The notes: generated from the letters alone by a model not told the origin. A stretch of DNA of 64,000 nt from Celerinatantimonas sp046054165 (GCF_046054165.1 NZ_JBFNXK010000002.1:248001-312000); one strand, 5' to 3'; positions 28,855 through 37,771 are shown, numbered from the stretch's first letter. Numbers and translations: made by a program.

Positions 28855-29868
28855 CAAATCAGTAATATCAGATACAATACAAACCTAGTTACACGAAATA
28901 TCAACAGCACTGAATGAAATATGCTTTAATTTTTATTGACCATTTAATAATTTGAGAATTCTATTCTAATCAAACATGATATTCAACAGCAAATAGCTAT
29001 CTATTTTGATCACAAAAATCATTTCTTAAAACAGAAAATCCAAATGTAATTCAAAATATACAGCTAGAAACAAAACTATTAATAATCGATTTTATAGGAC
29101 TGCGTCAACTATAAAAATTTTCCAAAACAGCTCATGGATGAACTCTTATTGACAATAAAAAAATTAGGTTGTCTGCTCATTTTTTTGATAAGATTATGTT
29201 TTACATGATTTTTTAATACTTTTCCAAACAATAGTACTTTTTAATTAGTCCCTTTGTGTGAGATATCTCTTACAAAAAAAGAATCAAATATCCTAACCCT
29301 TCTTAAATAAGTTATTGTAAACAACATCCTATATCTGAGTATGTCACGACTTACAAGTGTGATTAATTTTTATACAATCCCAAAGCAAAACATGGCTCCG
29401 TTGATGTGTGTATTTTTTAACCACACTTTCAGCAGTCAAAAAATCACCTTTTCAATCCACAAATGCGGCTCATTGGCTCACAGATGAGGGGCCTAATCGC
29501 CGAAATCAGGATAAAATGAAAGGATGGAACCGATTCTAAATCAACTATTAATGAAGTTTGAGAGCTATAAATATCAAGTTATATAACTATATATCTGAAC
29601 GATCTTATATATATAAACATGATAAATAGATTATTAAATAATAGACATCTCAATTATTTAATATAATTTATTCGATATTATATCAATTATATATAAATTC
29701 AGAATTAAATAAAAAAACACATAAAATTATATTAATTAATGTTCATCTCTATACAGTTAAAACGCTCACGAGCCCCATGACACCTATGCTGACCACCAAG
29801 AGTGCATCATGCATATTTCTGATGCCTATAGTTCACTAGAAGCGGCTAATTGATACTGTTCATTGAAT

Positions 29869-29904
29869 GAGATATGGGATATAAGTTAATTAATGCCATA
29901 TCTC
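29869..29904. repeat. Inverted repeat, possible weak terminator
   Basis: GAGATATGG (29869-29877) and CCATATCTC (29896-29904) form a 9-bp perfect stem over an 18-nt AT-rich loop and are followed by TTTT on the plus strand. It could end a small plus-strand transcript or be a remnant of a lost gene. Confidence 0.4.
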
Positions 29905-30256
29905 TTTTAGACGATTACAAATATAGCGAGTCCATCGAAATGGAAGATTATAGATTTATATTGAATCCCATCAAGATAGATTGATATTAAACAATAGACC
30001 CCATAGATCACCTGTCATCCATTGAAACAGACGTTCTCTGCAACACGTTACACGAACAGGAAACAAAGTAAGGTTCCCAAAGCGGGTCTCTATTCTTCCC
30101 ACAGGACACATCATAGCAGCGAACAAGCAAGCTAATCTCAATGGATGTAGCTCGTTCATCGTTAAAGCGGTTCAATACAACATATTTGCGCAAGGTGTAG
30201 CCTGTGACGTTTCATGAGTGAAGTGAAGCCACAAGGTAACCTCTAACGGGCAGGCA

Positions 30257-30285
30257 TAAAAAAGTCGCAACAATATGTTGCGACT
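30257..30285 (-). terminator. Terminator of the RpiB-family gene
   Basis: AGTCGCAACA (30263-30272) and TGTTGCGACT (30276-30285) make a perfect 10-bp stem with a 3-nt loop. On the minus strand the stem is followed by a run of six T, about 30 nt after the stop of the isomerase gene. Confidence 0.9.
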
Positions 30286-30314
30286 GTAGTCTCTTGGGGG
30301 AAGAAACTTAAAAA

Positions 30315-30950
30315 CTAAGCGAGTACGCTACGAACAAAGTCAGTTAATGCAGCATCCTGACTGTTTTCCAGAAAACAACTCTGAAAACGTTCACCACCAA
30401 CAGCTGTTTTGACTAATTCAGGATCCAACGCTTTTAATCCTTCCAAATAATCTTTAGCCACAGCGTCTTTAACACCATTTAGAATGGCGGCATTCTGAAC
30501 CTGTGAAGCCTGACGTTCTGGTGGATAACCTAATCCTGTTTCACCCGTAAAGGCTTTTTCAAAAATATAACGAAGGTTCAGCTCAGCTCCCCAGCCAAAA
30601 CCTTTAGCAAATGGAATCGCCAGTGCATTCCCATTATTGATTTGTGCAAACAGATAGGCATCAGCCGGATCAATACAATAACCGCATACCACCCCTGGAT
30701 AGGCGTTTAACGACATTAGCGCACCCTGACCAGTTCCACATCCGGCAATCACAAAATCAACGGCTTTTGAATTCAATAGCAGGCTGGCAATGATCCCTAA
30801 ATGGATATAGGTCAATCGATGATCATTATCCCCATTCATCCCTACATTAAAAACCTGATGTCCCTGTTCATCGGCAACAGCCTGTAATTCATTAAGAATA
30901 ATAGGGTTTTTAGCCGCCTGGCTGAATTCATTCATCAATGCAATTTTCAT
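30315..30950 (-). CDS. RpiB/LacA/LacB-family sugar-phosphate isomerase, possibly a DHU isomerase (DhuI-like)
   Basis: Aldose-ketose isomerase of the RpiB fold, 211 aa, longer than the ~150 aa of ribose-5-phosphate isomerase B. It keeps the family active-site signature VDFVIAGCGTGQGALMSLN with the catalytic Cys, and a GNALAIPFAKG segment. The longer form resembles isomerases linked to uronate breakdown, including DhuI of streptococci, which interconverts 4-deoxy-5-hexosulose uronate. A KdgR-like operator just upstream supports a role in pectin, alginate or hexuronate catabolism. The gene is monocistronic with its own terminator. The fold is certain; the substrate is inference. Confidence 0.8.
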   Translation of the reverse strand: MKIALMNEFSQAAKNPIILNELQAVADEQGHQVFNVGMNGDNDHRLTYIHLGIIASLLLNSKAVDFVIAGCGTGQGALMSLNAYPGVVCGYCIDPADAYLFAQINNGNALAIPFAKGFGWGAELNLRYIFEKAFTGETGLGYPPERQASQVQNAAILNGVKDAVAKDYLEGLKALDPELVKTAVGGERFQSCFLENSQDAALTDFVRSVLA

Positions 30951-30982
30951 CTTGAACTCCCTGTTGAGTCATGATTTAAATA

Positions 30983-31001
30983 CTTAAAACAATGTTTCAT
31001 T
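30983..31001 (-). promoter_or_regulatory. KdgR-like operator
   Basis: CTTAAAACAATGTTTCATT is an inverted repeat built on AAAC-N4-GTTT and fits the KdgR-box pattern of gammaproteobacteria (AATRAAAYRNYRTTTYATT as I recall it) at 17 of 19 positions. It lies 33-51 bp before the isomerase start, where a repressor would block the promoter. KdgR controls pectin and hexuronate genes. The assignment rests on pattern only. Confidence 0.55.
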
Positions 31002-31195
31002 TAAAATACCACGATGATTCAAATATAGAAACTGGTTTCTGTATTTCAACTGAAATCAGTGATCCACCTCACTATTTTAGTCACTACTCAACAAATTAAA
31101 GATCCATATTTCCCGCGATACACGCAAGAGACACCACACAAGAAAGTATATGTGGGATGATGCTCTCCGTGATTTCAACCCCACCTTGATAAGAG

Positions 31196-31209
31196 ACCGA
31201 TCTATCGGT
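31196..31209. promoter_or_regulatory. Palindrome in the rpiB-like/hutC divergent region
   Basis: ACCGAT-CT-ATCGGT is a perfect 6-2-6 dyad, about 145 bp before hutC and 245 bp before the isomerase gene. It is a candidate operator of unknown regulator. Confidence 0.3.
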
Positions 31210-31353
31210 TACAGATCCCCTTCACGGCTTTTCCTCTGCGAATATGTAAGATTTAGCAGACTGCAATAAACATTTAAGAAACATTGGTCCACTGTTACAA
31301 TCGTTAATTAGGGACAGTTACCCCTGTCTTTTTATGGTTTTTTGGAGATATTC

Positions 31354-32097
31354 ATGCCGGGTTTTACCTCAACACCTCATGCGCTGTACCAGCAGGTCAA
31401 ATTACATGTAAAAAAACATATTAATTCAGGCGAATGGACTCCCGGCACCATGATCCCCTCAGAACACCAATTGGTTGACCAACTGAAAGTATCCAGAATG
31501 ACTGTCAACCGGGCACTACGTGAACTTGCTCAAGAAGGAATTATCAAACGAGTGGCGGGTGTCGGAACGTTTGTTGCCGATAAAAAACCTCAATCGAGTC
31601 TGTTGATGATTGCCAATATTGGCGATGAAATTCATCAACGCGGCCATCAATATCGATGTGAGCAGCTCTATTTACAGAGGGAATCAGCCTCACTCCCTAT
31701 TGCAGCCGCTTTAGGGATCCCGACTGGTCAATCGGTTTACCATGTGATCTGTATTCACTATGAAGAAGAACTCCCGGTGCAACTCGAAGATCGCTATGTC
31801 AATCCCATAATGGTTCCCAATTTCATCAATCAGCAGTTTAATGCCCAGCAAACACCTTCTCGGTATCTGCTCAACCAGCTGCCTGTCGAAGAGATGGAAC
31901 ATATCGTTGATGCCACTCTCGCTGACGAACACCAAGCTGAGCAACTCCAGATCACCCATCAGGAACCCTGTCTGATATTAATGCGCCGGACCTGGGCTCA
32001 TGAAAACATTGTCACATATGTACAGTTTTTGCACCCGTCATCACGCTATCGATTGGGCGGTCGCATGAAAGTGACCCCGGAACATGCGGCTGGCTAA
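31354..32097 (+). CDS. hutC: Histidine utilization repressor HutC (GntR/UTRA family)
   Basis: Transcription factor that represses hut genes and is released by urocanate. The 247-aa product has a GntR winged helix at about residues 10-75 (LYQQVKLHVKKHINSGEW, PSEHQLVDQLKVSRMTVNRA) and a UTRA ligand domain at about 90-235. The end SSRYRLGGRMKVTP is specific to HutC-type regulators. The ATG at 31354 has GGAG at 31344-31347; a TTG at 31342 would sit before this site and is rejected. It is not next to the hut enzyme genes: a LysR unit intervenes before hutG and hutF, whose intergenic region carries matching operators. Confidence 0.88.
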   Translation: MPGFTSTPHALYQQVKLHVKKHINSGEWTPGTMIPSEHQLVDQLKVSRMTVNRALRELAQEGIIKRVAGVGTFVADKKPQSSLLMIANIGDEIHQRGHQYRCEQLYLQRESASLPIAAALGIPTGQSVYHVICIHYEEELPVQLEDRYVNPIMVPNFINQQFNAQQTPSRYLLNQLPVEEMEHIVDATLADEHQAEQLQITHQEPCLILMRRTWAHENIVTYVQFLHPSSRYRLGGRMKVTPEHAAG

Positions 32098-32098
32098 T

Positions 32099-32260
32099 TC
32101 AGCGCGTTTGGAAACACATAAGTTGCAGCTCAGCCAATGACAACTCTTTGCCAAAATGTTGCGCAATATGATGCCGGTTGAAAGAATCTTTCTGAAACTG
32201 CGAAAATGCTCCGGCGACTCCATATTCGGCTAAAACATCCCGACAATCTGGATAATTCAT
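32099..32260 (-). CDS. Small ORF (53 aa) translationally coupled to the LysR gene
   Basis: Unrecognised 53-codon frame whose ATG overlaps the LysR stop codon in an ATGA arrangement. The product begins MNYPDCRDVLAEYGVAG and ends LQLMCFQTR; it is soluble, partly helical, and has two Cys and adjacent His (NRHHIAQHF). Its stop ends 1 nt beyond the convergent hutC stop, so the frame fills the whole gap. The start-stop overlap and exact fit argue for a real gene; no function is proposed. Confidence 0.5.
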   Translation of the reverse strand: MNYPDCRDVLAEYGVAGAFSQFQKDSFNRHHIAQHFGKELSLAELQLMCFQTR

Positions 32261-33195
32261 CCTATCACCTCATCTAAACCGGAATGGCCTTGTTGCCAAG
32301 GCGACGAGGACAAGGCCTGCTTTAACAAGGTTAAAAAACCGGAAATACGCGCCGATCGTTCTTGTTCAGAACCACTGACTAACGCCACTATGTTGGCATC
32401 CGGCAACTGATAATCTGGTAATAATCGAACCAGTTCTCCGCTGTCGAGTTGCGGCTGCACATCCCACTGCGAACGCATGATGATCCCCAGCCCAGCCATT
32501 GCCCATGCTTTAATAACCCGACCTTCATTCGTGGCCAGATGCGGATTTATCCGAAGGGTATGCCGCTTTCCAACATGGTCCATAAACGACCATACTGTGA
32601 CATCTTCGTTATTTTCCCGAAGCGCGATACATTGGTGATGATGCAAATCCTCTGGAGTTTGGGGCATTGGATGTTGCTCTAAATAAGATGGTGCCGCACA
32701 GATAAATCGCTGATTGGGGGCTAACGTAATCATTCGTAAAGATGAATCATGAAGTTGCCCGATATAGATAATGACATCCCATTTCTGATGGCTAGTCCAT
32801 TGCGGCGTGTCAGAGAGTTCCAGTTCAACATCAAGCTGCGAATGAGTTTGGCTATATTGGCCCAAAAGCGGCGCAATATAATCATTACCAAATCCTAAAG
32901 GCGCTAATACCCGGAGCTTGCCACTCACCCGCTCCCGGCGCTGGTCTAATTTATCTTGTAACGCCCCCAGTTCCCATAAAATAGCCGCCCCACCATCGAC
33001 TAATAATCGCCCTTCTTCTGTTAGACTCACTCGACGAGAAGGCCGCTGTAACAGCTGGATCGAGAGTTTATGCTCAATATACTGGATCCGCTGCGTCACC
33101 GAAGGTGGGGTAATATTCAATGTTCGAGCAGCCTCGGCTAACGTTCGATGCTGAGCAATTGTCGCAATAAAACGCAGATCATCGGAGCTAATCAT
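32257..33195 (-). CDS. LysR-family transcriptional regulator
   Basis: 312-aa LysR regulator. The winged helix occupies residues 1-60 (DLRFIATIAQHRTLAEAART, then LNITPPSVTQRIQYIEHKLS) and the effector domain about 88-300. It is transcribed divergently from a D-serine dehydratase-like gene with 104 bp between the starts and a symmetrical T-N11-A dyad there, so it probably regulates that enzyme. Its stop overlaps the start of the 53-codon ORF. Confidence 0.88.
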   Translation of the reverse strand: MISSDDLRFIATIAQHRTLAEAARTLNITPPSVTQRIQYIEHKLSIQLLQRPSRRVSLTEEGRLLVDGGAAILWELGALQDKLDQRRERVSGKLRVLAPLGFGNDYIAPLLGQYSQTHSQLDVELELSDTPQWTSHQKWDVIIYIGQLHDSSLRMITLAPNQRFICAAPSYLEQHPMPQTPEDLHHHQCIALRENNEDVTVWSFMDHVGKRHTLRINPHLATNEGRVIKAWAMAGLGIIMRSQWDVQPQLDSGELVRLLPDYQLPDANIVALVSGSEQERSARISGFLTLLKQALSSSPWQQGHSGLDEVIG

Positions 33196-33212
33196 TAATA
33201 AAAAACCTAATC

Positions 33213-33229
33213 ATTAAATTATATTTAAT
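33213..33229. promoter_or_regulatory. LysR-type T-N11-A dyad
   Basis: ATTAAAT-N3-ATTTAAT is a perfect 7-3-7 inverted repeat containing the T-N11-A core of LysR binding sites (T at 33215, A at 33227). It lies 18-34 bp upstream of the LysR gene, in the divergent control region. The AT-richness makes chance occurrence possible. Confidence 0.45.
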
Positions 33230-33299
33230 TAATATAAATGAAAACTAATTGCATCGATACTCTGTTAAAACGTCCCTTGATAAAAGAACAGGATAAACG

Positions 33300-34463
33300 A
33301 TGCGTGACCAACCATTGCCACCTCAATTAGCAAAGATCTACCAGCGTCTAACCACCCCTTATCTGCTGATCGACAAATCGATCTTAGCGCGTAATCTCCA
33401 CCGACTCCGGCATAAAATTGAAGCGGCCGGTTGCCGACTACGCCCTCACTTTAAAACCCTCAAAAGTTTATCCGCAGCCCCTTATCTACTGCCGCGACTA
33501 GACGCCCCCATCACCGTTTCAACCTTAGCAGAAGCCGAAGCATTAGCCGGACAGGGATACACCAACATGATTTACGCCGTTGGCATCGTGGGGGAGAAGC
33601 TACTCCGAGTCCAACAGCTATTACAGCAAGGCGTAACTCTCCACGTTTTACTGGATAGCCCGGAGCAAGCCGCGATGGTCAATCAATTCTGCGATATACA
33701 ACATTGCCAAATCAGTGCGCTAATTGAGATTGACTGTGATGGTCACCGTGCAGGATTATCGTTAGATGATCCGCGCTTACTCCAAATAGCTCGATCCCTG
33801 CATCACGGAAATGCCGTACTTGCAGGGATACTAATCCATGCCGGAGAGTCTTATCACTGCCGTGATCCACAGGCCTTACATCAAGCCGCTGCTCATGAGG
33901 TTGCCGTCGCCAATCAAGCCAAACAGTTCTTATTAGTCCATCAGCTTCCTTGTGATATCGTCAGTATCGGTTCAACTCCCACGGCCTGTAGCTATTCTGA
34001 TCTTACTGGGATTAGCGAAGTGCGCGCCGGCGTTTATAGTCTGTTTGATCTGGTCATGACCCAAGTGGGAGTCTGCACTTTAGAAGATATTGCCGCACGG
34101 GTCGTCACGACCATCATTGGCCATCATAAAAACAAAGGATGCCTATGGATCGATGCGGGGTGGATGGCGCTCAGTGCCGATAGTGAACCCAACCCATGGC
34201 GTAACGGAGAGTTATATGGCCGGGTCATCAGCCCCGACGGCTCATTATCAGAGAACTTGTGGGTGACAGGAGCCAATCAGGAACACGGCATGATCACCGC
34301 CCTCGATGGCGCACCAATCCGCTTTGAGGACTATCCCATTGGCTGTCGGCTGCAGATCTTGCCCCACCACGCCTGCGCCACGACGGCGATGCATTCTCAC
34401 TATTATTTGTTTGATCGCCCGACGGACCACCATGAAATCTGGTCACGGATCCAGGGCTGGTGA
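33300..34463 (+). CDS. D-serine dehydratase/D-threonine aldolase-like PLP enzyme (DSD1 family)
   Basis: Fold-type III (alanine racemase-like) PLP enzyme, 387 aa. The N-terminal TIM barrel begins TPYLLIDKSILARNL and carries the PLP lysine in RPHFKTLKS. The C-terminal part has LPHHACATTAMH, the His-x-Cys pair that binds metal in eukaryotic-type D-serine dehydratase and related D-threonine aldolases. It would cleave or dehydrate a D-hydroxyamino acid such as D-serine, D-threonine or D-3-hydroxyaspartate; which one is not readable. The divergent LysR gene is its likely regulator. Confidence 0.8.
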   Translation: MRDQPLPPQLAKIYQRLTTPYLLIDKSILARNLHRLRHKIEAAGCRLRPHFKTLKSLSAAPYLLPRLDAPITVSTLAEAEALAGQGYTNMIYAVGIVGEKLLRVQQLLQQGVTLHVLLDSPEQAAMVNQFCDIQHCQISALIEIDCDGHRAGLSLDDPRLLQIARSLHHGNAVLAGILIHAGESYHCRDPQALHQAAAHEVAVANQAKQFLLVHQLPCDIVSIGSTPTACSYSDLTGISEVRAGVYSLFDLVMTQVGVCTLEDIAARVVTTIIGHHKNKGCLWIDAGWMALSADSEPNPWRNGELYGRVISPDGSLSENLWVTGANQEHGMITALDGAPIRFEDYPIGCRLQILPHHACATTAMHSHYYLFDRPTDHHEIWSRIQGW

Positions 34464-34478
34464 ACCCAATTTACGACA

Positions 34479-35270
34479 TCATTCATAAAGCGATGCAGCC
34501 GCTTCCAGATAAGCTTTGAGCATCTGCATGATTACGGCTGATACCGGGGCAGCCAATGCTTCACGATACGTAAAAGGTGGCTGCTCATCCATATAAATAG
34601 CCTGCGCCATCTCTAATTGAATGGCGTGCAACTGCTGCTCCGGACGCCCAAAATGGCGAGTAATAAATCCTCCTTTGAAGCGGCCGTTGTGTACCCAACT
34701 ATAGTCCGAATCTTCACAAACCTGACTAAGAGACTGCACCAACGCCGGATCACAACTCATCCCCTGATTACTCCCAAGGTTCAGATCCGGCAATCGTCCT
34801 GCAAAAAGATAAGGAATTTCAGAGGCAATCGAGTGGGCATCAAACAATAACGCATAACCAAAGTGGGCTTTGATCCGAGCCAGTTCATCTTCAATCTGCT
34901 GATAATAAGGCTGCCAGATCGATTCGATGGCCCACTGATGTTGCGGCTCACTTACCGGTGAATGCCACATCGGCTCCCCACTAAATAAGGTCTGACTAAA
35001 TAATCCGGTCGTAGCACCTTGATAGAGAGGTGCATTATCTTGCGGACGATTCAAATCGATCACATACCGCGAATAGTTAGCCCGGATCAAGCTAGGTTGA
35101 AACTGTGCTGCCTGCTGATATAAACGAGGCAAATGCCAGTCAGTATCCGGTAATAAGCGGGCCGCATCGGTTAATTTGGTAGCCACTTCATCGGTCAGTT
35201 CAGTCCCGACATGTGGCATGCTAATCAATAGCGGGCTTTGTCCCTGACTAAATTCAAAAGCATCAAGCAT
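34479..35270 (-). CDS. hutG: N-formylglutamate deformylase HutG
   Basis: Last step of the five-step histidine pathway: N-formylglutamate to glutamate plus formate. The 263-aa product shows the N-formylglutamate amidohydrolase signatures SPLLISMPHVGTELTDEV, YVIDLNRPQDNAPLYQGATT, a metal-binding LLFDAHSIASEIPYLFAG, and FKGGFITRHFGRPEQQLHAI. It is convergent with the DSD1-family gene (15-bp gap) and divergent from hutF, its partner enzyme. Confidence 0.93.
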   Translation of the reverse strand: MLDAFEFSQGQSPLLISMPHVGTELTDEVATKLTDAARLLPDTDWHLPRLYQQAAQFQPSLIRANYSRYVIDLNRPQDNAPLYQGATTGLFSQTLFSGEPMWHSPVSEPQHQWAIESIWQPYYQQIEDELARIKAHFGYALLFDAHSIASEIPYLFAGRLPDLNLGSNQGMSCDPALVQSLSQVCEDSDYSWVHNGRFKGGFITRHFGRPEQQLHAIQLEMAQAIYMDEQPPFTYREALAAPVSAVIMQMLKAYLEAAASLYE

Positions 35271-35354
35271 GACTCACTCCTTAAATACTGACGGCAGGCA
35301 AACAACCTACGCCCCACGAATTAGACCTTTAACCCTAAACCAATTTATCTTTCT

Positions 35355-35364
35355 TGTATATACA
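35355..35364. promoter_or_regulatory. HutC-type operator, hutG side
   Basis: TGTATATACA is a perfect palindrome and fits the TGTA-N2-TACA core of HutC sites. It lies 85 bp upstream of hutG and about 135 bp from hutF. An identical decamer occurs at 35468-35477. Confidence 0.65.
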
Positions 35365-35460
35365 GCAGGCCTTTTCAGTCATTCCCAAAATCTGGATGTC
35401 GATCACGAATAATCCCCTGTGTACTGAACCATTTGCGGGTTTACAGCGCCATCCAAGTTA

Positions 35461-35478
35461 CTGTATATGTATATACAG
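35461..35478. promoter_or_regulatory. HutC-type operator, hutF side
   Basis: CTGTATATGTATATACAG is an 8-2-8 palindrome that contains the decamer TGTATATACA at 35468-35477. It ends 21 bp before the hutF start, overlapping the likely promoter or leader, a position suited to repression. Confidence 0.68.
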
Positions 35479-35499
35479 CAGATTCAATGAGAGATCCTT

Positions 35500-36876
35500 A
35501 TGACGCAATTCTATGCTCCAATCGCCCGTCTCCCCAGTGGCTGGCAACCGCATGTAGCCATTGATGTTGATCATGCCGGCACCATCACGCGGGTTCGTCC
35601 ACATGCCGATCAAGCGACTGCCGATCAGATCCTACAAGGACCGATTCTCCCCGGGCTAGCCAATGCGCACTCTCATGCTTTCCAACGCGCGATGGCCGGA
35701 CTGGCTGAACACCGCTTAAATCCAACTGACAGTTTCTGGAGTTGGCGGGAACAGATGTACCGAATTGCGCTACAAATCTCACCGGACCAGTTATACGATA
35801 TTGCACTCTATCTTTATATCGAACTGCTTGAAGGCGGATTCACCTCCATCGCCGAGTTTCACTACTTGCACCATCAGCTCAGTGGAGTCCCTTACACCAA
35901 CCCGGCCCAGATGTACGCCGCGATAAGTCAAGCCGCCGCTGATGCCGGGATCGCACTAACTCTATTGCCAACGCTTTATAGTTATAGCGATTTTGCACAG
36001 CAACCCGCATCCGAGCAACAACGTCGCTTTATCCAGCAAACCGATCAGTATCTACGGCAGTTAGCCGATGGACAGGCCATCATTGAGCATCAGCCCCAGC
36101 AACGCCTTGGCGGTTGTTTTCATTCACTACGCGCCTGCAGCATCGAACAGATCCAAGACGTCATCACCGAACTCCCCAGTGACTGGCCACTTCACATCCA
36201 TATCAGCGAACAGCAGCGGGAAGTCCAGCAATGTCAGGCCGTCCACGGAACGACTCCGGTTCGCTGGCTCAACCAGCATATACCGTTGGATCCACGTTGG
36301 ACGCTGATCCATGCTACCCATATCGATTCGGAAGAAAGGTCACTGATCGCCCAAAGTGGAGCGGTTGCCGGGATCTGCCCAACCACAGAGGCCAGCCTCG
36401 GTGATGGTATATTTGCCACGCAAAGTTATCTGCAACAGGGAGGGCAACTCGCCATCGGTACCGATAGTCATGTTGGAACCACCGCAACCGAAGAACTACG
36501 CTGGCTGGAATATGCCCAGCGCTTAAGCCTCCAGCAACGTAACTGTCTGGCCGGAACAGAAACGACTAGTACCGGCGATCATCTGTTAAATCGGGTTTAT
36601 GAAGGCGGGGCTCGCGCCCTGGGTCAAAAAATTGGGAAATTAGCCGTTGGATTTCGAGCCGACTGGCTTGAATTAGACACCCAAAATCCTTGGTTCAATA
36701 CTGCTGATAGCTCGCATCTCACCGACACCTGGATATTTGCGACCCAATCGCCCTTGATCAAGAACGTCATGGTCGCTGGCGCGTGGAAAATTCGAAACTT
36801 CGAACATCCTCGCCGAGAACAGGCCCGGATACAACTGGAAAAAACACTACATCAGTTGCGTCAACGTCAAGCGTAA
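35500..36876 (+). CDS. hutF: Formimidoylglutamate deiminase HutF
   Basis: Amidohydrolase that converts N-formimino-L-glutamate to N-formyl-L-glutamate plus ammonia, the fourth step of the Pseudomonas-type histidine route. The 458-aa protein has the metal site NAHSHAFQRAM (His57, His59), the HIHISEQ motif, TLIHATHID and GTDSHVGTTA in order, all typical of HutF. An AGAGATCC sequence precedes the ATG. Together with HutG this defines the two-step deiminase branch. hutH, hutU and hutI are not in the window. Confidence 0.93.
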   Translation: MTQFYAPIARLPSGWQPHVAIDVDHAGTITRVRPHADQATADQILQGPILPGLANAHSHAFQRAMAGLAEHRLNPTDSFWSWREQMYRIALQISPDQLYDIALYLYIELLEGGFTSIAEFHYLHHQLSGVPYTNPAQMYAAISQAAADAGIALTLLPTLYSYSDFAQQPASEQQRRFIQQTDQYLRQLADGQAIIEHQPQQRLGGCFHSLRACSIEQIQDVITELPSDWPLHIHISEQQREVQQCQAVHGTTPVRWLNQHIPLDPRWTLIHATHIDSEERSLIAQSGAVAGICPTTEASLGDGIFATQSYLQQGGQLAIGTDSHVGTTATEELRWLEYAQRLSLQQRNCLAGTETTSTGDHLLNRVYEGGARALGQKIGKLAVGFRADWLELDTQNPWFNTADSSHLTDTWIFATQSPLIKNVMVAGAWKIRNFEHPRREQARIQLEKTLHQLRQRQA

Positions 36877-36991
36877 ATTTCCAGCTCGTCAGCCGTCATT
36901 CGAGCACGATCTGAGTTTCCAAAACGAGGGCGTGCTCAAGTGACATGGCAAACAGATAAACCGCTTAAGCCACTTGATCCCCCCCTCAAAT

Positions 36992-37771
36992 TCAGCTCAC
37001 TATGAAATAGCGCACGAGCATGGAGGCACTCATCACCACAACCAGCCAACGCAGATAATTGGGATTAATCCGAAACAGGATCCGGCTTCCTAAACAGGCA
37101 CCGATCATCTGTCCTAACAGCATCACTCCGGCAGCTAACCATAAGATATGACCTGAAATCAGATAAATCACCAGTGAAGCAACATTAGAGGCACAGTTTA
37201 AAACTTTAGCCCGCGCCGTAGCATCCACCATCGACTGCCCTAATAGCGATACCCCGGCCAATGCAAAAAAAGAACCCGTAGCCGGTCCAAAAAAACCATC
37301 ATAAGCACCGATCAGCGGTACCGCGAAACGCCGGTATATCCACGTTGAATTTTCCTTCAGTGGACGATTTTCAACCGGCCTCGGTGCAAATAGAAAATAA
37401 GTGACGATCACACATAGGACAACCGGAACAATCCAGCTGAGCCACTGTGTATGGATCTGCTGAACGAGTAATGTACCGATCACCGCTCCCACCAAGGACC
37501 CCAACATGAGCCCTCGAACCTGATGCCACCGAACGCGACCTTTACGAAACATAATCCAAGACGCGGTTGCCGTACCGACGCTTCCCTGAAATTTATTCGT
37601 TCCCAATGCCCATAGCGGCGGAACGCCACACATCATCAGCGCCGGAATCGTTAGCAATCCCCCTCCGCCAGCCAGCGTGTCGATCGTTCCGGCCACCACC
37701 GCGATTAAAAACAAAAACGCAATGCCCTGCCACGTTAAAGAACCTACTAACGGATCCATAACAACATCCAT
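36992..37771 (-). CDS. TSUP-family membrane permease (TauE/SafE, YfcA-like)
   Basis: 259-aa polytopic membrane protein with about eight hydrophobic segments. The N-terminal VVAGTIDTLAGGGGLLTIPA and GVPPLWALGTNKFQGSVGTA are the YfcA/TSUP signature, and GAYDGFFGPATGSFFAL is the second-half repeat. TSUP proteins export or import sulfite, sulfonates or small organic anions; the substrate here cannot be read. It converges on hutF, with about 115 bp between the stop codons. Confidence 0.87.
   Translation of the reverse strand: MDVVMDPLVGSLTWQGIAFLFLIAVVAGTIDTLAGGGGLLTIPALMMCGVPPLWALGTNKFQGSVGTATASWIMFRKGRVRWHQVRGLMLGSLVGAVIGTLLVQQIHTQWLSWIVPVVLCVIVTYFLFAPRPVENRPLKENSTWIYRRFAVPLIGAYDGFFGPATGSFFALAGVSLLGQSMVDATARAKVLNCASNVASLVIYLISGHILWLAAGVMLLGQMIGACLGSRILFRINPNYLRWLVVVMSASMLVRYFIVS

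Larger units (their letters stand above)
28658..30256. other. Very AT-rich 1.6-kb gap upstream of the T6SS operon
   Basis: No credible gene is visible on either strand. Short open frames (for example 60-odd codons around 29971-30193 minus) match no family I know. The stretch 29570-29750 is almost pure A/T. A slightly GC-richer island at about 29440-29530 and another near 30010-30190 could be remnants of lost genes. Two inverted repeats are listed separately. The base composition is typical of DNA silenced by H-NS-type proteins, and the T6SS promoter should lie at its left end. Confidence 0.6.

Noticed and set aside
29971..30193. Two overlapping 61-62-codon minus-strand frames
   Set aside because: Different frames over the same DNA with no known motif; possibly remnants of a lost gene.
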